DNA from: Rhodosporidiobolus odoratus
Taxonomy: Eukaryota; Basidiomycota; Microbotryomycetes; Sporidiobolales; Sporidiobolaceae
DNA: 64,000 bases
NCBI GenBank assembly: GCA_034387635.1
Contig: JAOANU010000005.1
Location: 558,001 to 622,000 of the forward strand
Direction of reading: 5' to 3'
This document shows, piece by piece, positions 1 to 10,248 of the stretch (within the stretch, counting starts at the first letter, position 1; every line of letters begins with the position of its first letter). The notes beneath the pieces were generated by a model. It searched no databases and had not been told where the DNA came from. It was given only the letters and a program-made list of their open reading frames with translations. A program made the translations under genes and the position numbers.

Positions 1-2639
1 CCGCAAGGTGCAAGGACGGACCCGAAAGTCAAGCAAAAGTTGGAGCAACCCCTCAGCTTGTTGCGGGCGTGGGAGTATCTCCCCTTCTTTGCCAAACAGA
101 GTGCGTTCCCCTTCCTTTAGCCCTTTTCGCAAGGCGGGCAGAAGAGGCGCGAGCGATTCTTTCACGGTCAACTTTGCTGATCCGCCATTCTCGCTGTCTT
201 CCCTCCTATATTCGCCAATGGTCGAGCGCACAGGCACTTCCCTAACGAAGGCGTTCGTCAATCATCATCTATACGGCCCACCTAAGCCATCATGGGGCGT
301 CGAGCTCACTCTTTTTACCACCTTCCTTCGCGAAGTGTCCAGTTATTCGCACCTTTCCTCTTTAGCCCGGTTGCGGTGCGTCCACTTTCCAGCTATCTCC
401 TGCGTCACGTAGGGACATGCGCTTATCGATTGATGACCTGCAGGTCTATTCTCGAACTCGGTACTCTCCTGCCTGTCCCGAAAGACGGCATCGTCACCCC
501 AATATCCTTCAAAGTCAAGCGACGGAACTTGCGCGGCTTCCTTGCGGAAGCAGACGCAAAGGAAGATGGCACGCGGGAGCTTTCGGGCGAATGGGTTACA
601 AACAAGCGGCTTTGGCGAAGAATGACCCGAGAATGGACGGTCAACAAGGCAAAGGAAGCCAGCGCACCCGGTATACCGGGGACAGAAGGAGACAAGAGGG
701 ACGGCCTTGTTTGCCTCTACTTGCACGGCGGGTGTGTTTTGCCCTCCTTCTACCGCCTGCATTGACGTTGACCTAACTTTTACTACATATTGTACAGCGC
801 GTACTACATGTTCTCCGCCGAAACACATCGCTACCTCACCATCTCAGTCTCAAGATACTGTGAAGCTCGGGTGTTCGGTACATCTATCCCTCCTTGCTCG
901 CACGAAAGATGACCTTCTCACCTCACCTCCCTTTCCTCGCTCAGCCGTCAACTACCGTCTCGCGCCCGAGACTCGCTTTCCCGGACAGCTTCACGATGCC
1001 GTCTCCGCTTACATGCGCCTTACCGTCGATCTCAAAATACCGCCCGAAAATATCGTGAGTTTCCAGCTTGCAGTTTCCTCTCTTACCCGACGCTTACTCT
1101 CCTTGTGAATTCCTTTCACGCTCTGGCCTTCCTTCTGGTTGCGACAAACTGCCACTGCTGACCAGATCTTCGCGGGCGACTCTGCCGGAGGAGGCTTGTG
1201 TCTAGCTACTCTCATGTACCTACGGGATCAGGGCTACCCGCTACCCTCTGGCGCCATCTTCATGAGCCCTTGGGTCGATCTGACCATGAGTAGCTCAAGG
1301 TACGTCTGTCTTGACTGCCCTTCTTTGTCATCGTAAAGCTTACGACTTCTGCCTCGCAGCTGGGAAACAAACCGAGTAAGCGCTTCTTGCTTCGCCATAC
1401 ACACGTTCTTGTACTGACTGCTTCGTCCTCGTAGCCATATGACTACTTGCCCAGCCCAAACTCCGAGGACGATCACCTTCACCCGGTCAAATGTCTTTTG
1501 GGCGACTCGATAGAAGAGTATCTTACTCACCCCTACGTTTCGCCTCTCTTCGGCGACTTCACTGGCCTACCGCCCCTTCTCATTCAAGCTGGCGATGCGG
1601 AAGTCTTGCGGGACGAGATTACGCTCACCGCGCACAAAGCGGCGCAAGCGGAAGTCAAGGTTGAACACGAGGTTTTCGAGGTGAGCTACTCCCACTCGTA
1701 CCCAGGGAGTCGAGCAGAGTGCTCATCACCGGCCTGCAGGACTGCGTCCACGTCTTTCAAGCGTTCCTGTTCCTCGAAGCCTCGCGCAAAGCCTTTCAAA
1801 GCCAACGAACCTTTGTCAAGCACACCCTCCCCCGTCTCCGCCGCAAAGCCCTCGCTCCTGCCACGACCTCGCACGCGCCATCTCCCACCACCAGTCCTTC
1901 ACTCGCGGACGAGCGACAACCTCCTTCAGAAGTTGCTTCGACCCGAGACTTCGACTTTGCAGAGGTCGACCGCGAGGTTGTCACCGATGCGCACAAAGTG
2001 GACCAGAATGGGAAAGCGGAGAAGCAGAGCCTCCCGCCGACTCCAGATGCAGGCCGTATCGGGCTTGACCTGCCGAGCGAGTTCGATGACGGTGCAGACG
2101 GAAGCAGCGCGGAGGACGAAGTGCTGAGCGACGAGCGGTTGAGCGATGCAACCATCTCACCTCCAGCAAGCTCGCCTCAACTGGCCGCCGCACCATACCA
2201 GCACGAGTTCCCCTTATTGGGTCAACCCAATACTTTCGTCCCTTCGCCGCAAGCAATGACTCCATCATCTCCATTTCCCGCCGACCCTGCCATCCCAGCC
2301 AATCCTCGACGACCAGCACTTCGCGCCTATTCCTCCGCCCGTCATCTGTCCATGTCTAGCGTTCCTGCCGCTGCTAGCGGGTCCGGGCCCACCTCCCCCG
2401 CTTTGTCCCCCGCCTCCGGCGCGCCTACGACTCGCAAACGCCGCTCGTTGACCACCTCTACGCCTTGCTCCCCTCGCTTTTCCTCTCGACCTCTCGCACC
2501 CGATCAGTGGCCGAGGAGTCCGCATTCCCGCGCGCCGAGTCACCCCGAGTTTGCAGAGCTACTCAGGAGTTTCGACGCGGACGAGGGCGGGTGGCGGGCT
2601 CAGACGAAGGTCTGGAAAGCGGTTGATGAGGCAAGCTGA
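1..2639 (+). CDS. HSL-type alpha/beta hydrolase (esterase/lipase), 5' end incomplete
   Basis: Predicted carboxylester hydrolase of the hormone-sensitive-lipase family. Splicing joins an HGGAYY oxyanion-hole motif across an intron (exon ends 731, resumes 798), then VNYRLAPE, then the nucleophile elbow GDSAGG, a GDAEVLRDE segment with the acidic residue, and DCVHVFQAF with the catalytic His. Further junctions read as 877/945, 1054/1166, 1299/1360, 1375/1435 and 1680/1740; the exon at 1360-1375 is only 16 nt. A roughly 280-residue Ser/Pro-rich, probably disordered tail follows the catalytic domain up to the TGA at 2637-2639. The first bases are open in frame 1 and look coding (a Lys/Leu-rich stretch, then a possible donor near 105), so the start probably lies outside the window; exons before 440 are not resolved. 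Substrate unknown. The family call is firm, the 5' structure is not. Confidence 0.85.
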
Positions 2640-2944
2640 GGGAGAGTAGGTGAAGAGGACAGGATCTTCGGGCTCGTTCATCATTCGACTTTCTTGTAGC
2701 CGGTTTTACTTAATCATATCGTCTCTCTCTTCCCTGGTCTCCGCTCGATCTCGCTTTTCGTTATCAAGGTTTTACCCCTTCCGTGTTTGTTGTAGCATTT
2801 AGCGTCCATCTACTGCAAGTTTCAATTTGCTCAAGGTCTTTCCCTTTTCCCTCTGACCTGCGAACCGTCCCTGCTGCTTCGCGAGATGGCGCCAATGTCT
2901 GTCTCGCACTGCAAATATCCCCGGCCTCTCACGCGCGGTATAAG
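2640..2944. other. Intergenic, convergent 3' ends
   Basis: About 305 bases between the stop of the esterase and the stop of the minus-strand SRP14 gene. Pyrimidine-rich, with no open frame resembling a protein; presumably the two 3' UTRs. Confidence 0.6.
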
Positions 2945-3850
2945 CTATTCCGTTACTATACTTTTTCTGCTCTTGATAGCCTTTAAGCGTGCGACCGCTT
3001 TCTCCCTCCTCTTCTCCAACCGTCTCCGCTTCTTCACACCATTGCCCCGCCTTGGTCCAACGACCTTCGGTAACCGAGGCGAAAAGGCGCCCTTGGAGTC
3101 ACCCGCTGCGCCGCCTGCCGAAGCTGCAGCATTTCCACCTGCTTTGGCTTTCCGTTTTGCTGCTTTTGCCGAAGTCGTCTTCTTCCGCTTTGGTCGAAGG
3201 CCGGTCGAGAATGTGGACCGTAGAAGGGCGTGATAGGATTGGATGAAGGAGTCGTAGTCGGCTGGTCGTACCTGTAAGCATAAGGGGAAAGGGGGAACAA
3301 GAAGAAAGAGGCATGATAAGGTACTCGTCAAGCCGTCTCCTCAAATGCAAAAGAGGTGTAGCTACGTACGATTGTCGAAAACTTGACCTTCGTATCCTTC
3401 TTGCTGTCCCCATCCGTGGCTCGCAGGAACAATGGCCATTCCCTTTCCTGTCCGCTGGCCTGCTCGCTCATCTCGACATCCTCTTCTCCGTCTCCTGTAC
3501 TTGTTGTTGGCCCGGCAGTGGCTTCGTGTGTGTCTGCAAAGATGCGAGGAAACGTGCGAGCCGGTAGGGACGGGCAGCCAAGCGGGGAGGTCAGCCGGAA
3601 CGGTCGACGCGCATGGCTCGAGGCAAGTGAGGGAGAACATACACCGCTTCTGAGTGATGAAGACCGACCCCTTCTCCTTCTGCTTTGCAAACAGTTCCGC
3701 TAATCGCTCGAGGAACTGATGAAGGAGCATTCGCGCGAGTTGGGGCAAAGCGAGGCGAGGGCGACAGGCGAGGGCGAAGGAATGTCTGTCAGCCATAAGA
3801 ATAAAGCTGAGCAAGCGACGAGCTCTCACCTGTTCGTTCGTGAGCGACAT
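2945..3850 (-). CDS. SRP14: Signal recognition particle subunit SRP14
   Basis: Alu-domain subunit of the signal recognition particle, which with SRP9 pauses translation of secretory proteins in the cytosol. Four exons: 3830-3850 (MSLTNEQ), 3643-3715 (FLERLAELFAKQKEKGSVF...), 3370-3533 and 2945-3271. The joined N-terminus follows the SRP14 pattern (a leading ...EQFL..L..LF helix, then a SVFIT strand). LFLRATDG and the later YHALLRS segment match the family core. The donor at 3642 is GTATGT and restores the QKRY codon across the junction. The C-terminus is extended by about 70 Lys/Arg/Ala-rich residues, as in several eukaryotic SRP14 proteins where the basic tail contacts RNA. The gene is convergent with the esterase and upstream of thioredoxin on the same strand. 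Confidence 0.93.
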
Positions 3851-4090
3851 GTTGTTGAGGGAAGTGGGGGAGAAGGCGATCGCTGTGACAGAGACGGAAC
3901 AAGCAGATGCTAAGTGTGCTTTGCTTTCGTTTGCGATCGCTTCGCTCTACCCGCAGAGGCTCACAAGTCGGTGGCGGTAGACTGCCGGCCGCGGCGGGTG
4001 AGTTATGCTGCTCTCGACAACTGCAAATCCCTTTTTTCTCATGTACTGCTTAGATTGCTCCGTATCGCTTCGTATCTACGGTCCCCAACT

Positions 4091-4618
4091 CTACAGACTG
4101 TTCTCCTTGTGGTGCGCAAGAGCGCTGCGAAGCTTGTTCGGGTCAGCGCCGACGACCGTGCCGACCTTGTCGCCGTTCTTGAAGAGGACGAAAGTCGGCA
4201 TGGCCTTGATTCCAACCTCGGCGGCAACCTCCTGCTCGAATCAGTGACAAGTCAGCATAGCTGATGTATGAGCAAAGAGAGAAGGGTACGGACCTCCTGT
4301 GAGTCGACGTCGACCTTGTAGAAGCCGATTTCGGGGAAAGAGCCCGCGAGCTTCTCGAACACCGGGCCGATGACCTTGCTGTTCACGCGGGCAGGCCCAC
4401 AGTAAGCCGTCGGTCCTAATGCCCCAAGATTGCCAGAAAGCAGGCTTACCAAGGTCCGCACCTGCCAGAGAATGCGAAGACGTCGGTCAGCCATCCGTTC
4501 GGCTTTGCTCAGCAGAGAGGACGAAGACGTACCAAGTTGCCCAAAAGTCGATGATGACAAGCTTGTCAGTGCCAGTGGCAGCCTTGAATTCGTCGTAAGA
4601 GTTGATGACGGTGACCAT
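4091..4618 (-). CDS. TRX1: Thioredoxin (cytosolic type) with a 12-nt micro-exon at the active site
   Basis: Small dithiol oxidoreductase. The protein begins [12 protein letters not shown], continues with the IIDFWATW strand, then the redox motif [16 protein letters not shown], the KVDVD strand, AMPTF with the cis-Pro, and ends [10 protein letters not shown]. The active site is assembled from three exons: 4533-4618 ends inside the Trp codon, 4450-4461 is a 12-nt exon encoding most of WCGPC, and 4378 downward resumes in the second Cys codon. The two flanking introns (4462-4532 and 4379-4449) are each 71 nt with GT-AG ends. A fourth exon after an intron near 4237-4293 carries [14 protein letters not shown]; its acceptor could be either of two adjacent AGs, which changes one Glu. 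Length (about 105 aa) is typical. No targeting signal is seen. Confidence 0.93.
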
Positions 4619-6071
4619 GTTGGGCTGAATCTGGAGAGGGACGGATACAATTGGGGAGGAAGCGCAGATTGCTAGTGAGTCTTTGGTGCTTCTAGCAGCG
4701 AGATACGTCTCCGCTAGAATACGCCGGCCCTTACTTGCGTGTGTGTCGTGAGGTTGACAAGGAGGCGTCGCCGCAACGCAATCATCTCGAATTTCGATTT
4801 GTAAGGCCGGGCCAGTACTGTTTCCGCTTACTTCATTTCGCACGCTTGGCCGGAAGAGGCTTATTGAGCAAGAAAGAATGCACTAGAGACCCTACATCCG
4901 AACACCTGCACCGCTCGTCGCAGCGAGGCGGCTCACAGATTTTTCTCCTTGATGTTGCATGTTCAGTCGCAACGGTGACGCAGGAGTGACCGGAACGCAT
5001 AGCGGGGGGCGCAGAGATACTGGCGAGACCCGCGAGAGAGTGGCTATCCGGCCAAGAGAGTGCCGGACGCGAGACCGCAGACGAGAGGCCTCGGCCGGTA
5101 GAAAGGTCTAACGCTCCGGTCGAGTGAGCTACGTTATTGCCTTGTCCATCAGTCGTGAGTCCACAGCGTGGCGCGAGGGTGCTGTGGGAATCCGTCTGCG
5201 CGCAAGCCAGTGCCTTGATTGTAACGCTTCAGCAAGGAGCAGGAAGAGCACGTACAACACGCTCCTGATGGTTTCTGGGATTCCTCGACTTGTTCTCCCA
5301 CCGATGAATAGCAGGGTTCCTCACTTCGAGTGCGGGCTCCCGGCTAATCGGCACCCCAGCTTGTGACGGAGGCGGAGGTTGTCCAGCCTGAATGGGTCCG
5401 CCGGCCTTTTGCCCAGGCTGCAGCGAATCCACCGTAGACGACCTTGAAAGGCGATCCGGAGCGCTTCTGGCGCCGCCGCATCATCCATCTCTTCTCAAGG
5501 GAGATAGCACTGAGAGGTTGGCCGGCGGAAGGCGATTGCGATCCGTGGTCAGGATCTATAGGATAGTTCTGCAGGTGAAGACCAGTTGATCTAAGCGGTC
5601 ATCGTAGACACCGAAGGGGTATCACGCACCTCCGCACCTCTTTTCTCATGCCGACGCCGCTGTCGACCCTGTGCAAGAGCGCGAATCTGCTGCAGGCCTT
5701 GGTGTCGACCGCTATGGGTGTCGTGGGACCCGGAATGACCCATAAATGCATAGGGCGTTAACTTAGAGTGCGAGGTAGTGACGTCACGAAGCGAAAAGGA
5801 CGCCTGGTCCAGCAACTTGCTGACACCGCTTGTGGAATAAAAGGTAAACCCAAAGAAGAAGAAAAAAGGGAGAAGTGTCCGGAAGGCGGTACTCGAGTGA
5901 GGTACAGTCGGCACAGACAAGTCTAGCGCGGTTCGATTGTCGCGGTAGAGACGCAGGCCAGTGCGACTGGCAGGGACGAAGGACGGTTCGAGGAGGCGGC
6001 GGTCCATAGAGAAGCAACCTCCGCGAGTCGTGCTCAGACTCCGAACGAACCCAGTGTAAAGAACAGAGTTG
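4619..6071. other. Gene-poor stretch with small unassigned minus-strand ORFs
   Basis: About 1.45 kb between the thioredoxin start and the PEX19 stop. Two minus-strand frames look faintly coding. One at 5229-5432 starts MDSLQPGQKAGG and is Pro/Gln-rich. The other, at 5591-6007, starts MDRRLLEPSF and has one hydrophobic stretch (LLPFFFFFGFTFY). Either could be an exon of a small mitochondrial or membrane protein, but I recognise no family and cannot join them convincingly. The rest appears non-coding. Confidence 0.35.
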
Positions 6072-7574
6072 TCATGAGACTACACAGTCTGGCACCTTGG
6101 GTACGCCGTCCGGCCCAAGCTCCATTCCTGCAAGTTGTCGCAGCGGTCAGGTCGGAACGGCACCGCTTTACAGGGTAGATGAAAAAGGGAAAGCGTACCC
6201 GGTGGCATTTCGCCCATGATCTCCGGCGGAGGAGCGCCGCACTCGTTCATCTGCACAAGAAGGCTGGAGGATCAGGGCCCCGGCGCTAGCACAGCAAAGT
6301 TCGAATACGGGACTGACCTTCGCAACGAGCTCGACCACAGCTTCTGTACGCTTCGAGCGTTTCTCCTCTTCTTCTGGTGGATAGGGCGGCTGTGCATCTG
6401 CACCAGGTTCTTCGAACTTCTCCACGATAGCGCGGACGATGTCGTTCTGCTTGTTGTACCGTTCGAGGTCGCCGGGAGGGAGTGAGGAAGCATGTTCCGC
6501 GAGATAGGCCGGGTACTGTAGAGTGACAAGGTTTGAGCGGAACATCAGAAGCAATCAGACGACGGATCTTCGCACAAACGCCAAGCATGCTGGTGATGAG
6601 CAGGGAGAGTAGGGACAAGAAAGGATTCGAAGTACCTTGTCTGACAGTTCCTTGAGCGGGTCATAGAGCATGTCCCGACTCATCAACTGCTGCATCATCT
6701 CGTCCAGCATGCCTTGCATTCCCTCGTCGCTGCCGTCCATGTTGCCCAGATCCGGCATTCCCGCTAGCTGGGCAAGCATCGTCGCCATTCCAGCGTCGCC
6801 TCCTTGCCCGGCTGTGCGAGAAGATTCGGCGGCGGCATCGGCGGTTGTCGAGGAATCGCGCATCTTGGACATCGAGGCAGCGATGGCATCTTGAAAGCTC
6901 GCGGGCGGAGCGGGAGGAGCGGCAGGTGATGAGGACGACGACCGGGGTGCTTCGCGTGCTTTCCCCTTGGTGCAGAAGCTCGGCGTCCCAGTACTACTGG
7001 CAGCGCCTCCTAGAGCGAGGGAAGCCATCAACCCACGCAGCTGTTCGTCGTCCGTACCTTCTCCTGCTGCGCCAGCCAAACCTCCCAAGTCGCCGCGCAT
7101 CAACTCCTCCATGACCTTCCGGAATTCTCCCTCGTCGATCTCTTCCCCTTCTCCTCCCGCTCGAGCGTCGGCAGAAGGATTGAGGCCCGCGAAGAGGGCC
7201 TTCATGCCTTCCTCGAGGTCTTTGGCAAGTTGAGGGTCATCGAAGGTGGGCAAAGGCTCGTCGTCTGGATCGGGAAAGTCGTCTGTCGCTGACCGAGTGG
7301 CGGAGGAAGGGGGAGGTGCGGGGGTACGGGAGGAAGACGGTTTTGGCGGAACGGGTGCTGTAACGACTGGAGGATTGAGTTTTGAGGAAGACGGGGAGAA
7401 TTGGTCGAGTACATCGTCCAGATCCGACAAACTACAGCGCGAGTTTTCAGTACCAGCCTGGTCCGGTGGGACAGCGTGCCAGAGCACGAGGGAGGTTTAT
7501 GTGGGGAGTGAGGAGGGGAACGTGGGAAGGTGGACTGACTCGTCTGCTTCGTCTTGGAGGGTAGGGGGTGCCAT
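6072..7574 (-). CDS. PEX19: Peroxisomal membrane protein import receptor Pex19
   Basis: Cytosolic chaperone and receptor that delivers peroxisomal membrane proteins to Pex3. Five exons: 7540-7574, 6636-7431, 6318-6515, 6199-6250 and 6072-6127. The N-terminus is acidic (DLSDLDDVLDQF, the usual Pex3-binding region), followed by a Pro/Ser-rich linker and FQDAIAASMSKM. The conserved C-terminal domain includes a Met-rich MLDEMMQQLMSRDMLYDPLKEL helix split over exons and YPAYLAEH. It closes with the family signature PPGMELGPDGVPK and ends ...PDCVVS. That CVVS is a CaaX box, so farnesylation is expected as in other Pex19 proteins. The junction at 6199/6127 rebuilds the Gly codon of PPGME, which fixes the splice site. 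Length near 380 aa is normal for a fungal Pex19. Confidence 0.95.
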
Positions 7575-8362
7575 TGCGGTGTGTTCTGATCGTGTTCAGG
7601 CTAGATTTGGCCAGTGAATGAGGGATGTGAGGTCGACACATCTTCAAGTTGCCGACTTACCCGGCTGGCGTACTCTCGCCGATAGCTTCATAAGGCCTGC
7701 GCTTGCATCAAGGCTGACTGCTCCTCTAGACTACGGCGCCATTCGGTCGCCGGGCCCTCCGCCTGCCAGTCACGTTCTGCTCCGAGTCGTTCTGGTCAAG
7801 ACGGCTTTCAGCTTGCTCATCCCACGGAACACGATTTGGCTACGAGATGCGCGACCGGATTACCTGTGTAACGCGCGGCATAGTCGTGAGATAGCCCGGG
7901 CATGTGCATGCAGCGTGCGTCCTCCCTTTCTCTCACTCCTGTTAACTTTCCCTCAGCGTAGCTTACCTTGTCCTTCACAGACCTGATGCGCAGTTCACAG
8001 TAGCCTTAGCTCGGCGGACTCCCCGGCCCTCTCGGACGGCGGCAAAGGATGGAGCTTTTCTCGTTCGCCATTTTCTCCCCCTGCAAAAATGGCGCTGGCA
8101 ATTATGCGGCGCTGGCTGCAAGGTGGGCTGCCTCAAGTGCTGTCACTACGCCGTGTCCGCTGCATTCAGACCGAATCCGCCATTGATTCGTAGCTCGCTA
8201 GTCAGGACCTATTTTGAGGGATGGCATTCTGAGTTGTCTGAACGCTCTGCGGCTGTCCATTATGCAAGTGCCTCTCGATCACGGTTGGACCGAATATTCT
8301 ATGGCAACAAGAAAAGCCCTACTAAGCTATGGCGTGCTCGGCTTCGCAAACGTTCCTCTCCG
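7575..8362. other. Intergenic, PEX19 upstream region
   Basis: About 790 bases between the PEX19 start and the stop of the 2H phosphoesterase gene, both on the minus strand. It should hold the PEX19 promoter. The plus-strand open frames here have no domain-like features. Confidence 0.5.
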
Positions 8363-9028
8363 TCAGCCCTCGAAGGCAAACTCCCGCTCTGGCACCCAAT
8401 GTCCGCGATCGTACCGCCAAAGCTCCAGCCCGTCAGCCACACCCTGCGCGCCCTCCTCTTTCGCCCACTTCCGAACCTCTGCATACGTCTGCTTCACTTC
8501 CTCCTCATCGTCCACCTTGTTCTGCACCGTCCAATGCGCCTTGAAATCCTTCGCGTCCTGCTTCGACAGGAAGCTCGCCCACTTGGCTCGTAGCGCTGCG
8601 TGTACGGCTGCTCCCTGCTCAGTCCCTTTTCCAGGCGAGACGGCGACGCCCTGTTTTCCCAGCATGAAAACTCCGCCAGTCTTGACCTCGAATACCCTCG
8701 TTCGCCCGGCGACCTCTTGGATCTCTTCGACGATTTCAGAGAGTTGCGAATGAGGAAGTGCGTGGAAGAGGGTGAGGTGGGCGGCGACTTTTAGGCGGGA
8801 TGAAGGGAAGTAGCGAGTGCGCAGGGCGTTCAGTGGATCGTGGAGGGAAGGGGAGAGGCGGAGGGTGAGGACGTAGACGTGTTGCTCTGCATGGGCAGTC
8901 GCTGGTCGGTGTCGATCGGGCTTTCCGTGCTGACCGGGAGTTGCTGCAGCGGCAGAATGAGACGAGGAGGAAGATGGGGGAGCCGGCCAGCGGGGAGGAC
9001 ACGCGCGTGATGGAGTTGCAGTGCTCAT
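8363..9028 (-). CDS. 2H phosphoesterase / 2'-5' RNA ligase family protein
   Basis: Single-exon protein of 221 aa from the ATG at 9026-9028. Two HxT motifs define the family: HLTLF (His about residue 84) and HWTVQ (His about residue 165), about 80 residues apart as in LigT/2'-5' RNA ligase-like enzymes. Members open or form 2'-5' or 2',3'-cyclic phosphodiesters; the substrate cannot be told here. The first 45 residues are Pro/Ser/Ala-rich. An in-frame ATG 16 codons further upstream (9076) is possible; the shorter start is preferred because the extra segment shows no conserved feature. Confidence 0.85.
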   Translation of the reverse strand: MSTATPSRACPPRWPAPPSSSSSHSAAAATPGQHGKPDRHRPATAHAEQHVYVLTLRLSPSLHDPLNALRTRYFPSSRLKVAAHLTLFHALPHSQLSEIVEEIQEVAGRTRVFEVKTGGVFMLGKQGVAVSPGKGTEQGAAVHAALRAKWASFLSKQDAKDFKAHWTVQNKVDDEEEVKQTYAEVRKWAKEEGAQGVADGLELWRYDRGHWVPEREFAFEG

Positions 9029-9350
9029 AGTGTTCCGTAAGACAGATTGGAATGCTTGTCGATGCCTGTGCAGCATTGCGAGGAGAATGACAAGAGTTGC
9101 TTTCCCTCATCGGCTTTCTCGAGAGGCGACGTCATTATGAAGGGAAAGTCGAATCGGCGAGAGAAGGAAGAGCGCGGACGACAGCGCTTGACCGCAGTGC
9201 ATGATAAGCTTGCGCCGAGAGCGACTGAGTCGAGTATAGCCCGATCGCGGCGAGGCAGCAATGACCAAAAGTGCAGAGTGGCAGTCAATTTCGAATGGAC
9301 GACTGAAAAAGTCCCACTTCGAACCCGCTTTAAATCGGTCTTTTTCGACC
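9029..9350. other. Intergenic, no recognised gene
   Basis: About 320 bases upstream of the 2H gene. A minus-strand frame (9107-9469) overlaps it and may be a downstream exon of the interrupted gene at 9351-9765, but no splice model is certain. Confidence 0.3.
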
Positions 9351-9765
9351 TCAAAATTGACTACATTTGGGTTTGCACTTTTTCTTGCTCTGTTTGTAGT
9401 CCGCTTTTTCGGACTTGGAAAGAGATTTCCTGCGTCTTGCTCTCTCGCTAGTACGCTCACCTCGCTCAATTGATGCCTCGCCGCCGCTGTGCTCGGCTAG
9501 GATCTCATCCTTCAGTGCAGGCAGTTGTACAAGTAGAGAGAAGAGCCTCTCTCCCGCCCCTTTGGCCCACCCGATGTTACCTCCTCCTCCTGCTCCACCT
9601 CCTCCGCCCCGTACTCCCTCCTTCGATTTCGCTTCCTCTCTTCCCTCTGTATCATCCCGGAGACGCTTAGGCGGACGTCGCTCTCGTTGCGAGAACCGAG
9701 TACCGTCTTCATCCATGATCGAACCATCGGTATTGAGGGTGAGTTCGGAAGTAGCGATGTGGTCG
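9351..9765 (-). pseudogene. 3' part of a host gene split by LTR element 1
   Basis: Minus-strand open frame reading IATSELTLNTDGSIMDEDG, then a basic RERRPPKRLRDD stretch, a Gly run, and a Lys/Arg-rich C-terminus. It abuts the 5' LTR exactly. Removing the retrotransposon and one copy of the target duplication puts it in frame with the short MPSSRRTTD start at 15084-15111, so element 1 sits about nine codons into this coding sequence. The product looks like a small, charged, probably nuclear or disordered protein; I recognise no family. An intron starting near 9450 is possible, so the true 3' end is uncertain. Confidence 0.6.
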
Positions 9766-10030
9766 TGTAAGGCTAAGTGCCTCACCCAAGGTCGGAAAGG
9801 ATATAGGAGGAGAAAAGATGAGACACGGATCCATGTTGAAGGATGAGCACGGCGCATTCTGGTTCTTCTCCTTACGCTCACGCTTACCGGAGAACGAACC
9901 AGGTGTGTGACTCTCTTTATAGCTCTCCTTACGCTCACGCTTACCGGAGAACGAACCAGCAATACACTTGGTTCCCTTGTCTACCGTTGCAGCGTCGAGT
10001 CGAGTGTTGGTCGTTATAGGCGACCTTCCA
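9766..10030 (+). repeat. 5' LTR of element 1
   Basis: 265 bp, TG...CA ends. Contains two near-identical 36-nt units (about 9890-9925 and 9940-9975), each able to fold as a hairpin because CTGGTTC/TTCTCC and GGAGAA/GAACCAG segments are complementary. Nearly identical to the copy at 14819-15083. Confidence 0.95.
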
Positions 10031-10248
10031 CTTTTTGACAAGGCTTCAAGCTGGCTAGCGGTACTCGTACGGCCACCAGACGACTGGGCTACACCCTCCC
10101 CGACCCCTCTATCTACATCAACGAGCGTCGGCGACAACCTAGTTCACTCAACTCCGATCTCTCTCCCTCCGACGAAGACGACGCAGCCGCCTCTTCTTCC
10201 TCCGAGCCCGAAGATCTCTTAACCTCACAGTCACGGAAGCGTATCAAC

